A stretch of DNA of 64,000 bases from Nereocystis luetkeana (taxonomy: Eukaryota > Sar > Phaeophyceae > Laminariales > Laminariaceae), in the NCBI GenBank assembly GCA_031213475.1, contig JARUPZ010000004.1:6023169-6087168 (forward strand), in the 5' to 3' direction. Below, one piece after another: positions 8,676 through 19,280 of the stretch. A program made the translations under genes and the position numbers. The first letter of the stretch is position 1. The number at the start of each line of letters is the position of its first letter. Under the pieces are notes generated by a model that saw only the letters and a list, made by a program, of their open reading frames with translations, did not search any database and was not told the origin of the DNA.

Positions 8676-11309
8676 GCTGTTGTTGTTGGTGTCTCTCCAG
8701 GGAGCTGCACATACCGGACTCCGTGTCTGACGCTATCGACAGGTGAGCGGTCAGCAAGGTCACTGTCGTCTCGAAACAAGGGGGTTCGCGGTTTGTTTTT
8801 CGTTTTTTGTCTGTTGGTGAAGTTCACCGGGACGATGTCCGATGTCAGCGATGGGGCACAAACGGCTGTGTATCTACCCAGGGTGCACGTTTTTTTGTTG
8901 TTTTTTTTTGCGTGTGTGATGCGAATCACTATTGTTTTTTTAGCTGCGGCTCAATCTCGCGGGAACTTTTTTCATCTTTTTTCGCGCTCGTCGGCCTTTT
9001 TTTTTGGTTGCAGGTTGGATTCATCATGGCCGGCGTTGCTGCCCATGTGGCCGTTCTCTCGTGACGCGTCGCCGTTTCCTCTTGTGTTGTTGTTTCGCGC
9101 TCTCCCTATGTCACATTTTCCCTCTCCTTTCCCGTCCCCGTCCCCCGTCCCCCTCTCCCCCTCCCTTCTGCGCTCAGCGCGCTGAAGTCAGACACACCGG
9201 AGAACTGGCAGAAGTCGCTGTCCGCCCTGGGAAACAAGGTCAAGGCGAAGCTCCCAGAGAGCGCTCCGCTAATGCTTGGTGAGGGTTGTCGGGGGGGGGG
9301 GGTGCAAGGGTGGGGTGGATAGGGGGGGGGGGGTTACTCACGTCCTGCATGACTGTAGTCACATGACCATAGTACCTCGCATCCCTGCAATGCCGGGACG
9401 GAGCACCTCGGGTATTTCGCCCAGCAGACAGACGTTGCTAGCGCCAAGCGCGAAGCGCCTTGAGGTGTTTGGCGAGTCGCATGGGACCAGGGAGGGGGGG
9501 GGGGGATTGTTGGATCATCAAAAACGCTCGTTGCTTGTCTGACAGGAGTCTACGAGGGGTATGATGTACTCATTCAATTTTTCGGCTGTTCGTATTCTGA
9601 CTATTTCTTGTCCTCTTCGATAGCTCGGTTTTTCGATTTTTTTTTTTTCTCGGTGCTTCCATCCTTGTGATACTAGAAGTATGATTACGTCCTTGAAATG
9701 ATTGGATACCTCTTGTGTATTTGTTTAGAAGCTTTTAGATCGCCGAAAAAAACGCGGCGTTATTTCTGACGATAGCACATGAAACCACACCACATCTAGT
9801 CTCGTGTGCGGTGTTTCTTGTTCTGGCCCCCGATTCGCATCGAAACCCAGCCTCCCTTAACCTCGCCCTCCTAACCTCCCACTCGCAAACCCGTCCCTTC
9901 GCACCCCCTCCCGCCCATCCCCATGGCCTCCACGTGCGTCTCCCCCTCCCCACACATATCGCGGTGACGTTGGTCTTATGGTCCGTCTCCTGTCAGGAAA
10001 CCTTGAGCTGTGCCCGGGAGCGGACGTGGACGTGAAAGACTTTCAGGACAACTGGCTGCCCGGCAAGATTAACGGATTGCAGGGCTCGACGGTGAGAGAG
10101 AGAGAGAAAGAGAGGCACCCTCTGCCGCCCTGTCGGTCGGTAGATCGTTCTGTCGGTTGATCGGTGGGGTTCGCCTGGTCCGTAGGCAGATCGGTCGGTG
10201 GATCGGTCGGTGTGTCGACTATTAACGGTCGGTACAAGGGTGGGTCCGTCTGTGTGTTGGTTGTCTGCAGTAGTGTTGATGATCGAACGAGAAATCGAGT
10301 TCGATATACCTGCCACGCGATATATACCGATGAACGAACAAAAACAATCGATACCAGCTACGGTTTCGATCTTCTAATACATGGGAGCTTTCGTTCAGGG
10401 TCAGCTTGCAAGCTCCAAGGGGATGCCTGGGGGCGGAGGTCAAAGCACATTCGATTCGATATCCAGCACTGGTTGATTGGTTGGTGTATAGGTCGGTCGC
10501 TAAGTCTGCCATTCGGTCCGTGGGTGGGTAGGTGGGTCGGTCGGTACGTCCAACGTGGATATCCGACCTGCACGTGAACTAGTGCACGGTTCCCAGCTCG
10601 GGTCACGTCCATGTAGGGTGTTCTATCGCGATGTATTTCGTACCAGGTGTAGGTTTAGGTTTCTGCAGCACCGACAATATATACTTCGTTGCTCAACCCC
10701 CTCCGCGCCCCCTCCCCCTCCTTTCAAGCCCTCGTGACCCCCCCCGGTGAAAATCCGATGTGCTCCGTCCCGGCATTGTAGGGATGCGAGGGTCTATGGT
10801 CAAACGATTACGGCCATGCACGATCATGAGTACACCCCCCCCGCGCCCCTCCTCTCCCCTAACCCAAGTGCGAGAAAAGCCACCTCACAAGCTCCCCATT
10901 TTTGCGACTCGCCGAATACCTCACGGTGCTTGGCACTTGATGCAAGCTATGTCTGTCTGGTCAGTGAAAATCCGATGTGCTCCGTCCCGGCATTATAGGG
11001 ATGCGGGGGTCGATGGTCATACGACGACTACGGCCATGCATGAAATCGAGTACATGTCTCCTGTCGAGTACACCCCCCCCCCCCCCCCCCCCCCCACCCC
11101 CCCTCCTTTCACCGCAACGCCTTCGTGACCCCCCCCCCCCCCTCACTCCTGCCTGCTTTGCATTTCAGCTCTGCATCCACTATCACGGCTGGGCAACTAA
11201 ATGGGACGAGTGGGTTGATGTGTCCCACGGCCGCGTGGCTCCCCGCGAGACTTACACGTCTAAGGCTGCGTGGGGCAGGCGCAAGCAAAACGGGAAGCAG
11301 CGGGTTTAG
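7474..11309 (+). CDS. Tudor-knot / chromo-barrel domain protein, five exons
   Basis: Exons by hand: 7,474-7,557, 8,705-8,742, 9,178-9,278, 9,997-10,091 and 11,169-11,309. Together they make 459 nt (152 aa plus TAG) and all phases join. The N-terminal half is charged and helical with no family match. The C-terminal half (about residues 75-140) is a Tudor-knot/chromo-barrel fold: DVDVKDFQDNWLPGKI supplies the first strands, and HYHGWATKWDEWVDV carries the diagnostic H-Y-x-G-W and W-D-E-W signatures, followed by V-A-P. Relatives occur in histone acetyltransferase and chromatin-reader complexes, so a nuclear methyl-lysine or nucleic-acid binding role is inferred. Exon 2 has two possible acceptors (CAG at 8,700, GGGAG at 8,704); only the second keeps frame. 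The ATG at 7,474 is the first in frame. The introns hold a MITE, a SINE and four R4 repeats. Alternative 5' exons are possible. Confidence 0.7.
7629..7974. mobile_element. MITE-C copy 1 (full foldback form), in intron 1
   Basis: 346 bp. The right terminus TCTCCGATAAGAATGAACC is the inverse of the left (A)TCGGAGAG..., and the two halves fold on each other almost end to end. TTA follows the right end. Copies 2 and 3 (49,637 and 60,315) are shorter, about 241 bp, lacking most of one arm. Confidence 0.8.
7979..8262 (+). mobile_element. SINE2 copy 1, 5'-truncated, in intron 1
   Basis: Matches 46,352-46,661: remnant tRNA head with GTGGGTTCGAGTCTTAACGAG (B box), then TCGACGAGC, the ATGAAGGCACGTACCG core and ATCGCTGAGGGTAAAACCT. 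It begins only four bases after MITE-C. Confidence 0.8.
8404..8476 (+). repeat. R4 fragment, in intron 1
   Basis: The 3' part only: GATGCGAGGG...GGCCATGCATGATATCGAGTACACCCC, then a C-rich tail. Same family as 10.7-11.1 kb. Confidence 0.7.
8636..8690 (+). repeat. (TTG)n microsatellite just upstream of exon 2
   Basis: About 17 TTG units within the last 70 bp of intron 1. It acts as a T-rich tract ahead of the tandem acceptors. Confidence 0.9.
9340..9490 (-). repeat. R4 copy in intron 3
   Basis: Minus-strand copy: GTGCTCCGTCCCGGCATTGC...ATGCAGGACGTGAGTAACCCCCCCCCC. The poly(C) tail (poly-G on the plus strand) ends the element at about 9,329. Confidence 0.8.
10130..10240 (+). repeat. GGTCG-rich simple repeat in intron 4
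   Basis: Irregular (GTCGGTAGATCG/GATCGGTCGGTG) units. A second patch lies at about 10,465-10,555. Both are intronic. Confidence 0.7.
10742..10845 (+). repeat. R4 copy in intron 4 (3' half)
   Basis: TGAAAATCCGATGTGCTCCG...CCATGCACGATCATGAGTACACCCCCCCC. It ends in a C run. Confidence 0.85.
10866..11095 (+). repeat. R4 copy in intron 4 (nearly full length)
   Basis: About 200 bp from CCACCTCACAAGC through GGTGCTTGGCACTTGATGCA and TGCTCCGTCCCGGCATT to ATCGAGTACACC. It is followed by a long C run (11,075-11,095), and exon 5 follows 73 bp later. This is the best copy for defining the family. Confidence 0.85.
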
Positions 11310-11934
11310 GTTTATACAGGCGGAGTGGGGTGAGGGGGGGGGGGGGGGGGGGGGCTGCCTTGGTTGGCGCAGGGTCGTGGGCGAGGCGGGGGTGGCGGCG
11401 GGTTTGAGGTTTTGGACTTCGCCGTAACATTCTCGAAGCCGTCCGATCGCTTAGCTGATTGGTTGGTTGGTTGGTTGGTTGATTGATGGATTGATTGATT
11501 GATTGATTGATTGGGTGAGTGATATAGTTGGTTGATGAATCGGTGGTTAGTTGGTTAGTCGGTTGATCAAGTGGTTGATTCCATCGATTAAGTGCTTGCG
11601 TGCTTGCTAGCTTGGCTGGTTGATCGATGAATTGATTGTATGATCGATTGATTGATTGATTGATTGATTGATCGGTTGGTAAGTTGAGTGAGCTGCTGGT
11701 TAAACGAGTGGTCGCTTGATCGACTGGCTGGTTACACGTTTTGGCTGGTCTAAAGCTATGGCGAGAGGCGGAGTCACACAATGCTCCCTCCGACATCGCC
11801 CCCCTCATCCCCGGGGTGAATATTTGCTCCATATAATATTATACCGGGTGGACCCTATCCTGCTCGCCCTGCGATGGCTGACATTGGGGGAGGAGGGGGG
11901 GGGGAGGGGGGGGGGCAATACATGAGTTTATCTG
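11310..11934. repeat. Intergenic (TTGA/TTGG)n tetranucleotide array
   Basis: A 22-G run at about 11,335-11,354, then irregular TTGGTTGATTGATT units from about 11,455 to 11,735. The minus-strand Asn/Gln/Thr-rich frame of 190 codons is a product of this array and not a gene. Confidence 0.8.
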
Positions 11935-12112
11935 TAACCGTAGTGGAGGCACGTAAAGTCAATGAGGGGTAAAAACAGCAGTGGCCCCCATATAGTGCCG
12001 GCATCATATGCGCCAGCCAACAATATCAGCTCTACTCCGCACACTTAGTCACCGAGTTATTTCACCGGCACCAGCGCTATGTAGGGCAGCCGGTACTATA
12101 CAGGGGCCACCA
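11935..12112 (-). repeat. Dispersed repeat R3, copy 1
   Basis: Minus-strand match to 18,358-18,540 and 51,726-52,065 (blocks GTGGCCCCT, AGTRCCGGCTGCC, GCCGGTGAAATAACTC, TTGTTGGCTGGCGC). Confidence 0.65.
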
Positions 12113-12254
12113 CCGGTATTCCTTTTCGAACAAGAAAAAAAAAAACGGCCTCCGCACGTGAGCCCAGTGCATGGTGGGGTTGGGTTTGGTTTTGAACTAG
12201 TTTGTTGCTGTCACTTTTTTGAGTGGGGTCCGGGAGGGAACCGGCAGCGAGTGG

Positions 12255-12600
12255 AGTGGGTTCTGGGAGGGGGTGCTGGGGGTGCTGGGGGTGCTGGGGG
12301 TGCTGGGGGGGGAGGGGGGGGAGGGGAAGGGGAAGGGGGGTGGCGGCGGCAGCCAGCAAGAGGTGGCATTTCGTATATAGTATGTCAGTTTTCTTGCTCA
12401 TGTAGGAGGCACGGCGGAACGCACAGGTGGCGCGTGTTCTGCGGTGTATGTGGTGTTTCTGAAACGCGAACACGCGCTTTGATGCCCTTGCGGTGGTCGT
12501 CGTGGCGGCATGGCGTTCTGGCGATGGTGGTGGCGGCGAGCAAGGAAGGAAGGAAGGAAGGAAGGAAGGAAGGGAGGGAGGGAGGGAGGGAGGGAGGCAA
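12255..12600. repeat. GGTGCTGGG and GGAA/GGGA simple repeats
   Basis: Four GGGGGTGCT units at 12,270-12,310 with G-rich flanks, and GGAAGG then GGGAGG tetranucleotides at 12,541-12,597. The Gly-rich frames over them are products of the repeats. Confidence 0.85.
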
Positions 12601-12697
12601 CGCGCCTTGTGTCGGTTGACACGGACGTTTTTGTTTGTTCGTTTTTTTCACCCTCCCCTCCACGGAGCGTCCGAATCTTCCGTCCTCTTCCCTCTAC

Positions 12698-12763
12698 CGG
12701 TACATCGGCCGTTTGTCCCGGCTCTTGGGCCGGTACATCGGCCGTTTGTCCCGGCTCTTGGAG
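12698..12763 (+). repeat. Tandem duplication of a 33-bp unit
   Basis: CCGGTACATCGGCCGTTTGT plus 13 further bases occurs twice head to tail with no mismatches. Confidence 0.9.
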
Positions 12764-12769
12764 AGAGCT

Positions 12770-15045
12770 TTTTTTTTTCGATCGCTGATTCGGTGTCTGC
12801 GCAACGTGGCGGGGGTAGTTTAATCATACCAGAGGGGGGAGGGGGAGAAAACGAGCCGACCAATCGGTCGGTGATATCAGGTTGTTTTTATGCAAGCATC
12901 GTTCCAGGAGTACTCCGTGACCATTCTGTATGCAGTCGCTCCCGATGCGCGGAGAGAGGAAAGTAGGTGCGAGGTTTTGGTATGGAAGGCGGTCCCAGAC
13001 GGCGTTTTGCGCCAACAACGCCGCACGCGCGCAGGGCGTTTTGGCTGTTGATTGGTTGCTTTTGTGGGGGCAGACATAGCATGCACCCCCCCCCATTCTG
13101 ATTGTGGTTGGGATTGTGGAACAGACCAGAGAAGGGCAGACAATTTGCTCCTTTTATGGTTCGTTTGGTTGGGGCGCAGGGCAGAGGAACGCAGAACCAG
13201 AGCAGAGCAGAGCAGACACAACCCGTAGAGATGTGTCTCGATTGCTTCGTGCAGCAAACGCCAGCGTACTCGTGCATAGCGAGTCACTACAAACAAGGTC
13301 GGGAATTGGTTACCTCCCATATTGGTCAAAGCGCGCGCCCGCCTGCTACCGCTACACCTCCTGCGTTCGCTTCCTCCTCCGAAGGTGCAGCGCGGGGGTG
13401 CACCATCGCGAAGGAGGCTGGGTGGAGTTGTGGTGGGAGTGAGGCGGTAGGGGGGGGGGGGGGGGGGTCTAGGGTGTGTGTGCTTGACTTAGTATTGCTG
13501 CTGCTGCTACGAGTGCTAACTGCCGTGTGTATTCGAGAGACTGTATCGGTACCTTCTCAAGAGGCAGTATTCGGTGAGCTCGTATGTCCTCATCAAGGTG
13601 CGATGTGCGTGTAGCAAGCGACTTGCAGCTGATTACCCTCGTGTTGCATCGGCATCTGTCGCGTCGTCGTCGTTGATATTTCAAAGCAGTTTGTTTTACG
13701 TACCTCTTTTTTTGTTTTTGAGGGCATTTTTTGTGTTGTTTTTGCTGTGGTGGGGATGCTTGTATTTCTGTGCAAGGAGCTTGTTGTCTGCTCTTAGCCG
13801 GAACGGAAGGGGCGGCGCGGTGCGGGGTTTCTGTGTGACAGGCTTTTTATGTTGGCGAGATTGGAGCGGGGGGCGGGGGTCGCGGTGGATCGCCGCAGTC
13901 GTCGTACACGAAGAAACTGGGGGTCTATTATTTGGCTTTGTTTCTGTGGTGACATGGTGTGTACGCACGTTGATTCTGTACCGAGTGTTTTTTTTTTTTC
14001 ATTTATTTTTTCAATGCAGGTTTTCTGTCTTTCGGGAGGTACTGCTTCTTCTGCTGTTCGTGCTCGCTGCAGACGTTATTGGGGTGCTCTGCTGATTATA
14101 TGAGGGTTTTTTATTATTGCAAAACAAAAACAAGTAGACCAGCAGCACAGCAAGCAGTAGCATCAAGGTGGCAGTATGATGTAGATGGGTCACATTTAGG
14201 GCACACGCACCCGTCGTATTTTTCCCCTGCTCGGCACCCACCTGTACAGCCGTGGACAGCCGGGGTGTGTTTGATTTCCCGTGAACCGCGGACCCCCTAT
14301 GGCTGATTAGGTGGGGGGCCCGCTTTAGTACACAGAAATAATACGAGGATTTTTCAGGACGTCGCACGAGAAAAACACATAAAAATATCGTTTTATCATA
14401 CCATCGTACGTACGAGGAATACAACGGCTCCTCTCCTCTCGAGGAGCACACTGATGATCGAAGCACATAAATACGCGGCGTCAATTCGATCGCATACATG
14501 TTTTTTTTTTCTGCTGTTTGTATAGTCTCAGCTATCTCTGCTCGTTCACACACCGCCGAAGGTAACGTCCATCCGATTCCTGCATTTTTTCAGGAGTCTT
14601 GCTTGCTCGGCGTTGTATTGAGATCGGGGTCAAGATTAGCAACCATTATCACCATTATTGATGTTTCCATTTACAGTTATCGTCCTTGTGTTGCAGTAGT
14701 ACTGTAGTAGTTGCTTGCTTGCTCACCGGATGGATGTCTTCTGAACGGAGGGGAGGGATATTCATCAGTCAGGCAGGTGATGCAGGCGATAGCGCCTGAC
14801 AGGTATATTAATGATGAGGGGACTTGCTACAAATCATAACGCCGCAACAGGAGAGAGGGGATACCATGACACTAGCCCACCCTGAAGGGCCGTATGTGCT
14901 GATTCGTCGAAAATCCAGATAGGAACCAAGCCCATCCGGAGAATTCGGAGAATGGGTCGAAGATGCCGCGCTTTACAACCCACTCCCACACTTCTAACTT
15001 GCAAGGCAGAAACCGATGATACGTGTACACAGCAATCGTGCCTTT
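12770..15045. other. No supported gene
   Basis: Several frames of 80-170 codons on both strands (e.g. 13,102-13,614 and 13,574-14,095 plus; 14,011-14,553 minus). I see no domain, no phase-compatible splice pairs and many homopolymers. 5' exons of the gene at 20.2-28.6 kb could hide here but I could not identify one. Confidence 0.4.
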
Positions 15046-15165
15046 CATTTTTTTGGCGAGAAGACTCCAGCCCTTTCTTCCCTCGTGGACTCCGGGCGAA
15101 TCGCGCCTATACTACTACTACTACTACTACAACTACAACTACTACTACTACTACTACTGTCGTAG
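15046..15165 (-). mobile_element. SINE1 fragment followed by (CTA)n
   Basis: TTTCATTTTTTTGGCGAGAA and CCCTTTCTTCCCTCGTGGAC match the minus-strand body of SINE1 over about 65 bp. A CTA/CAA trinucleotide repeat follows at 15,109-15,163. Confidence 0.65.
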
Positions 15166-16139
15166 TGCTGTATGAGTAGTCTATTCCTATTTTCTTTTTC
15201 TTTAAACGTTTGGTAAATCAGCGCACCATCTCACCAAACTCCAGAATCAACGCTATTATTAATAATAGTGCCATTCGAGGGCAGCCACTAGACCACCGGA
15301 GCGAGCTTGCTTCATGAAAAGGGGTCAATTTCCTCAGTCATTTGAGATTTACAGCAGTAGCGCGGACGGAAAGCCCGAGAGAAAACTCTTAGGAAATCAC
15401 GACCATAACCCCGTTCTTGCTTTTAGAACTCGAATTACTCTCTTCACGACCATAGCCACTTGGGTATAGCACAAAGACGCTAGATTAACTCCTACTACTG
15501 TATCGTAGGGAAGAGCTACTACAGCAGTATACAATCATCATCGGCGTACTCTTTAATCTGTTTTATCAGGCGCCTCCTCTACGTTTATGTATATCAAAGA
15601 ACACCATTTTTGATCGAACGTGACGTAATTGTTTGTGTTGAGTTTTTTTCACTGCGTTGAAAGGCGGTCGGCGAGGAATCGGAAAAATATTACAAAACAA
15701 TATGTTGTACTTTTACTTGCCCACACGCACCTCGAACACACGTGTGCAGCAACGCCAGCTGCAACAATAACAACACCAGTAGCAGCAGCGGCAGCAGCAG
15801 CAACAACAACAGCAACAACAGAACATCTACCACGTATTGGAACGGAGTTCTCAAAGCACACACGTCGCGAACGCCCACACCCCCCCCCACGGACCCCACC
15901 CTTCCTATGCATAGCTCGGACAAGACGACACCCACTCCCACGCACAAGACACACGCGTCGCTCAACATAACGTGATGCAACAAGTTTTTTCAAGGCTTGC
16001 TGTACTGTTGTTGCAAAGCCCTGAAGATGTTTGGAACCATAATATCAACTGTAGACGTAAAAAGTCGGGCTGAGTACCGTCGGTCGTGGATAAGGAGCAT
16101 CGGGACGCGACGGGTCAGTGGGAGGGAGAACACCTCGAC
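15166..16139. other. No gene seen
   Basis: AT-rich DNA, then a CAA/CAG-rich patch at 15,755-15,825 giving Asn/Ser- and Thr-rich frames on both strands. No coding support. Confidence 0.45.
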
Positions 16140-16425
16140 TCAAAGGAAAGCCATTCGCCTTCGAAACCCTGTGCGTCCGACGTAACGTTTTCTAAACAGC
16201 TACGGGTTTAGGCGTGCGTGTGTCATTGTATTGTACCCCGCCATCGCTAACGACACCCCTTCCACAATGCTCCATCCTCAGACCTCGCCCAAAGGAAAGC
16301 CAATAGCCTTCGAAACCCTGCTCGCCCCATGGAACAGATTCCGAACACATGCAGGTACATACGGCACCTACGTGATAAGTATCGTACCCCGTCATCGCTG
16401 GCCGCATCCCCTCCACAGTTTTCCG
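16140..16425 (+). repeat. Diverged tandem duplication, ~145-bp unit
   Basis: CAAAGGAAAGCCATTCGCCT...GTACCCCGCCATCGCTAACG and CAAAGGAAAGCCAATAGCCT...GTACCCCGTCATCGCTGGCC are two successive related units. Confidence 0.65.
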
Positions 16426-17232
16426 TTCCCTCCCCTTCCCCCTCGGTGGCAAAAAGCTGCGAGTTGGCTATTGGGTGGAAAAAATAACAAAGCTACCACC
16501 CACCCCACCCCACCCCACCCCCAACCTTATGCTAGGCAGCGCTATGCCGAGGAAAATTCGAAAACGAATGTGTTTCTGAGTTTCTGAACGAAACGACGCC
16601 AAAATAATAATCAAACAAGCGTGCAAGGGAAAAGAAGAGGAAAAAAAAAAAAAACAGGAGGAAGAAGACGGACAAAAAAAAGTGATGATGGTTTTTACAG
16701 TGTGCTGCGTGAAAACGATCGATCTGCACCGCACATCCACAGCCTGGAAAAAAAATCCCCTGAGTTAATGCTGGGCTTTTAAACCGGGTGTGCGTATAAA
16801 AGAAAACAAAATAACATCGTGTCAGACGCCGGTGTGTTACGTTTCTTTTATACTAATTGTAGCAAGTAACACGGCGGAAGCCAAAACTTCGGAATCTAAA
16901 GCAGCATGGTACCAGTGAGCAGGTGCTACAAGGCACCACTGTAAGCGCACCAAGTACTACTACACCTCTGATTGAATAGCAGCTTTTGAACCTGTTCAGC
17001 TGTTGCTACGGCTGCTGCTTCTACTGCGGCTGCCGTTTGCTGCCGGCAGAAGGATCCCCAACCACCACCACCACAGCCCAGCCCACCCCACCCCACCCCA
17101 CCCGCCGACCCTTCTTTTGTAACGAAACCCCCTTTTTCATTCGTGCAAACTATACTGCACACTCCCGCTCTATTTCCGAGTACTTTATCCCCCAAAATTT
17201 TGGGTGCAGTGCAGAAGAAAATAGCAGCATGT
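16426..17232. other. No gene seen; CCCAC simple repeats
   Basis: CCCAC pentanucleotide tracts at about 16,497-16,520 and 17,078-17,102. Otherwise unremarkable. Confidence 0.45.
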
Positions 17233-17379
17233 TCATTCTTCCTTAGTCTTGACCCCGACGGCACCGCCGCCATCACGCGTGGCTAGCCACTTCGTCCGCA
17301 TGGCCAACGCCCACGCCAGGCAAGGCGGGAAAGGGGCGAACACTACCCAAGCCCCCTCAACGGCCCCCACGTTGAAGCA
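17233..17379 (-). CDS. Probable terminal exon of an unidentified minus-strand gene
   Basis: On the minus strand a long C/T tract (about 17,385-17,420) and ...CCGGCAG form a strong acceptor at 17,380. The following 147 nt are open to a TGA at 17,233. The 48-residue tail is hydrophobic in the middle (WVVFAPFPPCLAWALAM), so it may contain a membrane segment, and it ends in a charged stretch (VKTKEE). I do not recognise the family. An upstream minus-strand frame at 18,838-19,192 is also hydrophobic (YLVCSLILAVLLALDKVGF), which might be an earlier exon of the same membrane protein, but I could not join them in phase. Confidence 0.35.
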   Translation of the reverse strand, partial: CFNVGAVEGAWVVFAPFPPCLAWALAMRTKWLATRDGGGAVGVKTKEE

Positions 17380-17384
17380 CTGCC

Positions 17385-18357
17385 GGGTTTTCAAAAGGGA
17401 AGGAAGGGAAGGGGGAGGAGGAGGGCATGGGGTTGGGGAAGAGGCGGGGAGGCTCCTACTAATACTGTAATTGCACACTAGGTATCTTACTACCGTATGC
17501 AGATAGCGCTGCCGGGTTGCCATCAGAGGAGAAAGGGGAGGGGAAGGGGGGGTTGGGGGGGGGGGGGGGGGCGGGCTGTTGGATGGCGCCTTCGTACTGA
17601 AATGGCAAGCTGGGTACTGCTGTATGCAAACACAACTCCGCACACGCCGGATGCCTATAAAAAAATCAAGAAGTACCCAAAACATAGGTGTTTCGGGGGG
17701 GGGGGGGGTCAGGGATAGAGAGCCCCCCACCAAACATATGGTCGAAGTTATTAAACCAACAGACGCAAGGTACTGAGCTTACGCAGGGATGTACATATGA
17801 CACCTATTTGCAGATCCGGTATGCAATTAGCCGTGCCCCAGCTGAGGCAAGCTTTCCCTGAAGGAACACGGCAAGAGGGTGGCGCTCCCCGACGAACACA
17901 ACTGGTACAACACAGTCAATAAATATAGAGTTGTACCTGGTACATCCGTATCAAACTTACAGTGCGCAGTGCTGTACGGTAACGAACCAGGTGGGTATGG
18001 TTACCGTTGTGCACCAGGTGCGTGATACAGTACCAGCATATTATTGTATCATGAGGAAAGCCTGAAAGAAAGCAGGAAAGCCTGAAAGAAAGCAGGGAAG
18101 CCCGGAGCGTGGGCGACTGACCCCATGCTACTCCACGCACAGCAGCAGCGAAGACTGCTGGCTGCGGTAAGGATGGAAGCGACGAAAGTTCCACGGTGCC
18201 AAACGTAAGCCCACAGGACCACGGGCCGTTACCTGGTACCTGGTGTGTGTTTTTTCTCGTACATATCGTACGTCGTAATATTGTATATACGAGTACGCAG
18301 ATAAAGAGTACAGCAGCATACCAGGGTATACAGCAGTAGTATTAATAGTAGTATTAA
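17385..18357. other. No further exon resolved
   Basis: G/C runs (17,557-17,572 and 17,697-17,708) and a short 19-21 bp tandem repeat AGCCTGAAAGAAAGCAGG at 18,058-18,097. The presumed upstream exon of the 17.2-kb terminal exon was not found. Confidence 0.4.
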
Positions 18358-18540
18358 TAGTGGCCCCTCTTCTATAAGTGCCGGCTGCGTAGTGCCGGCT
18401 GCCCGCAATAGTGCCTGTGAAATCGCTTGGCGCAAGTGGGATTAACCGGAGTGGCGATGTGCTATTGATGGTGCCGGTTGCGGCAACAGTGCCGATATCG
18501 TGGGTTGGCGCTCGTGATGCCGGCCGGCACTACGAATGCG
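18358..18540 (+). repeat. Dispersed repeat R3, copy 2
   Basis: GTGGCCCCTCTTC...AGTGCCGGCTGCCCGCAATA...GTGATGCCGGCCGGCAC. It is preceded by two TATTAATA scars (18,337-18,358). Confidence 0.7.
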
Positions 18541-19280
18541 TACAGCGACCATTTTGCTGTACACGTCCAGCAGTACAAACCCGCGAGTAACAAGAGAGCA
18601 GACTGTTTGTGATAAGAACCATGAAGCACTACTTTTTGGGGGACGCCAAGAAAAGCGGAATAAGAGATCGTGCTCAGCGGCGAGCGCTGCGCTAAACCCA
18701 ACTGGCATACCCGGTAACATAATAGCCTCGTTCGTATGCTCAAGGCCAAGGCCGATCACGGATGGCGATGTGCTAAGGATGGCGCGCCCATGGTGCAGTT
18801 GTACACGAGGACACTATTAATACGAGTATTAATAGTTTCAAGCTTCTGGCAGGTTTGGGTTTAAATCGCGATGGACGTTTTCCACCGATACCCACGAGTT
18901 CGCTACAGCAGTGCAGATTAAATACATGTCTGGTACGAACTCAAAGGTACCCGGTGCTGAATCGTACCAATAGCCGCGGACCGCAGACAGCCACAGCGGC
19001 AGTCCGCCGGCATTCGGGATTGCCACGCGAGTGCAAACGTCCGTACGTTGTGGAAACAGCGTGGAACAACGTGAAACCCACCTTATCCAATGCCAGGAGA
19101 ACCGCCAGTATAAGGGAGCAGACTAGATACGCCCCGGAAACGAAATTATAGTTGATTCCAGGGGACGGTGTTGTCAAGGGGAAGACCATCACGAAGATCG
19201 GGAGGTAGCTGGCTCAGTAGAGAGCACCACCCACGCAGCACCTTTGGTCTAAAGTCCTCTGTTGCATCTCACTATCTCAC

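Noticed and set aside
12008-12619. 203-codon ORF
   Set aside because: Built from an R3 copy, GGTGCTGGG repeats and GGAA tetranucleotides.
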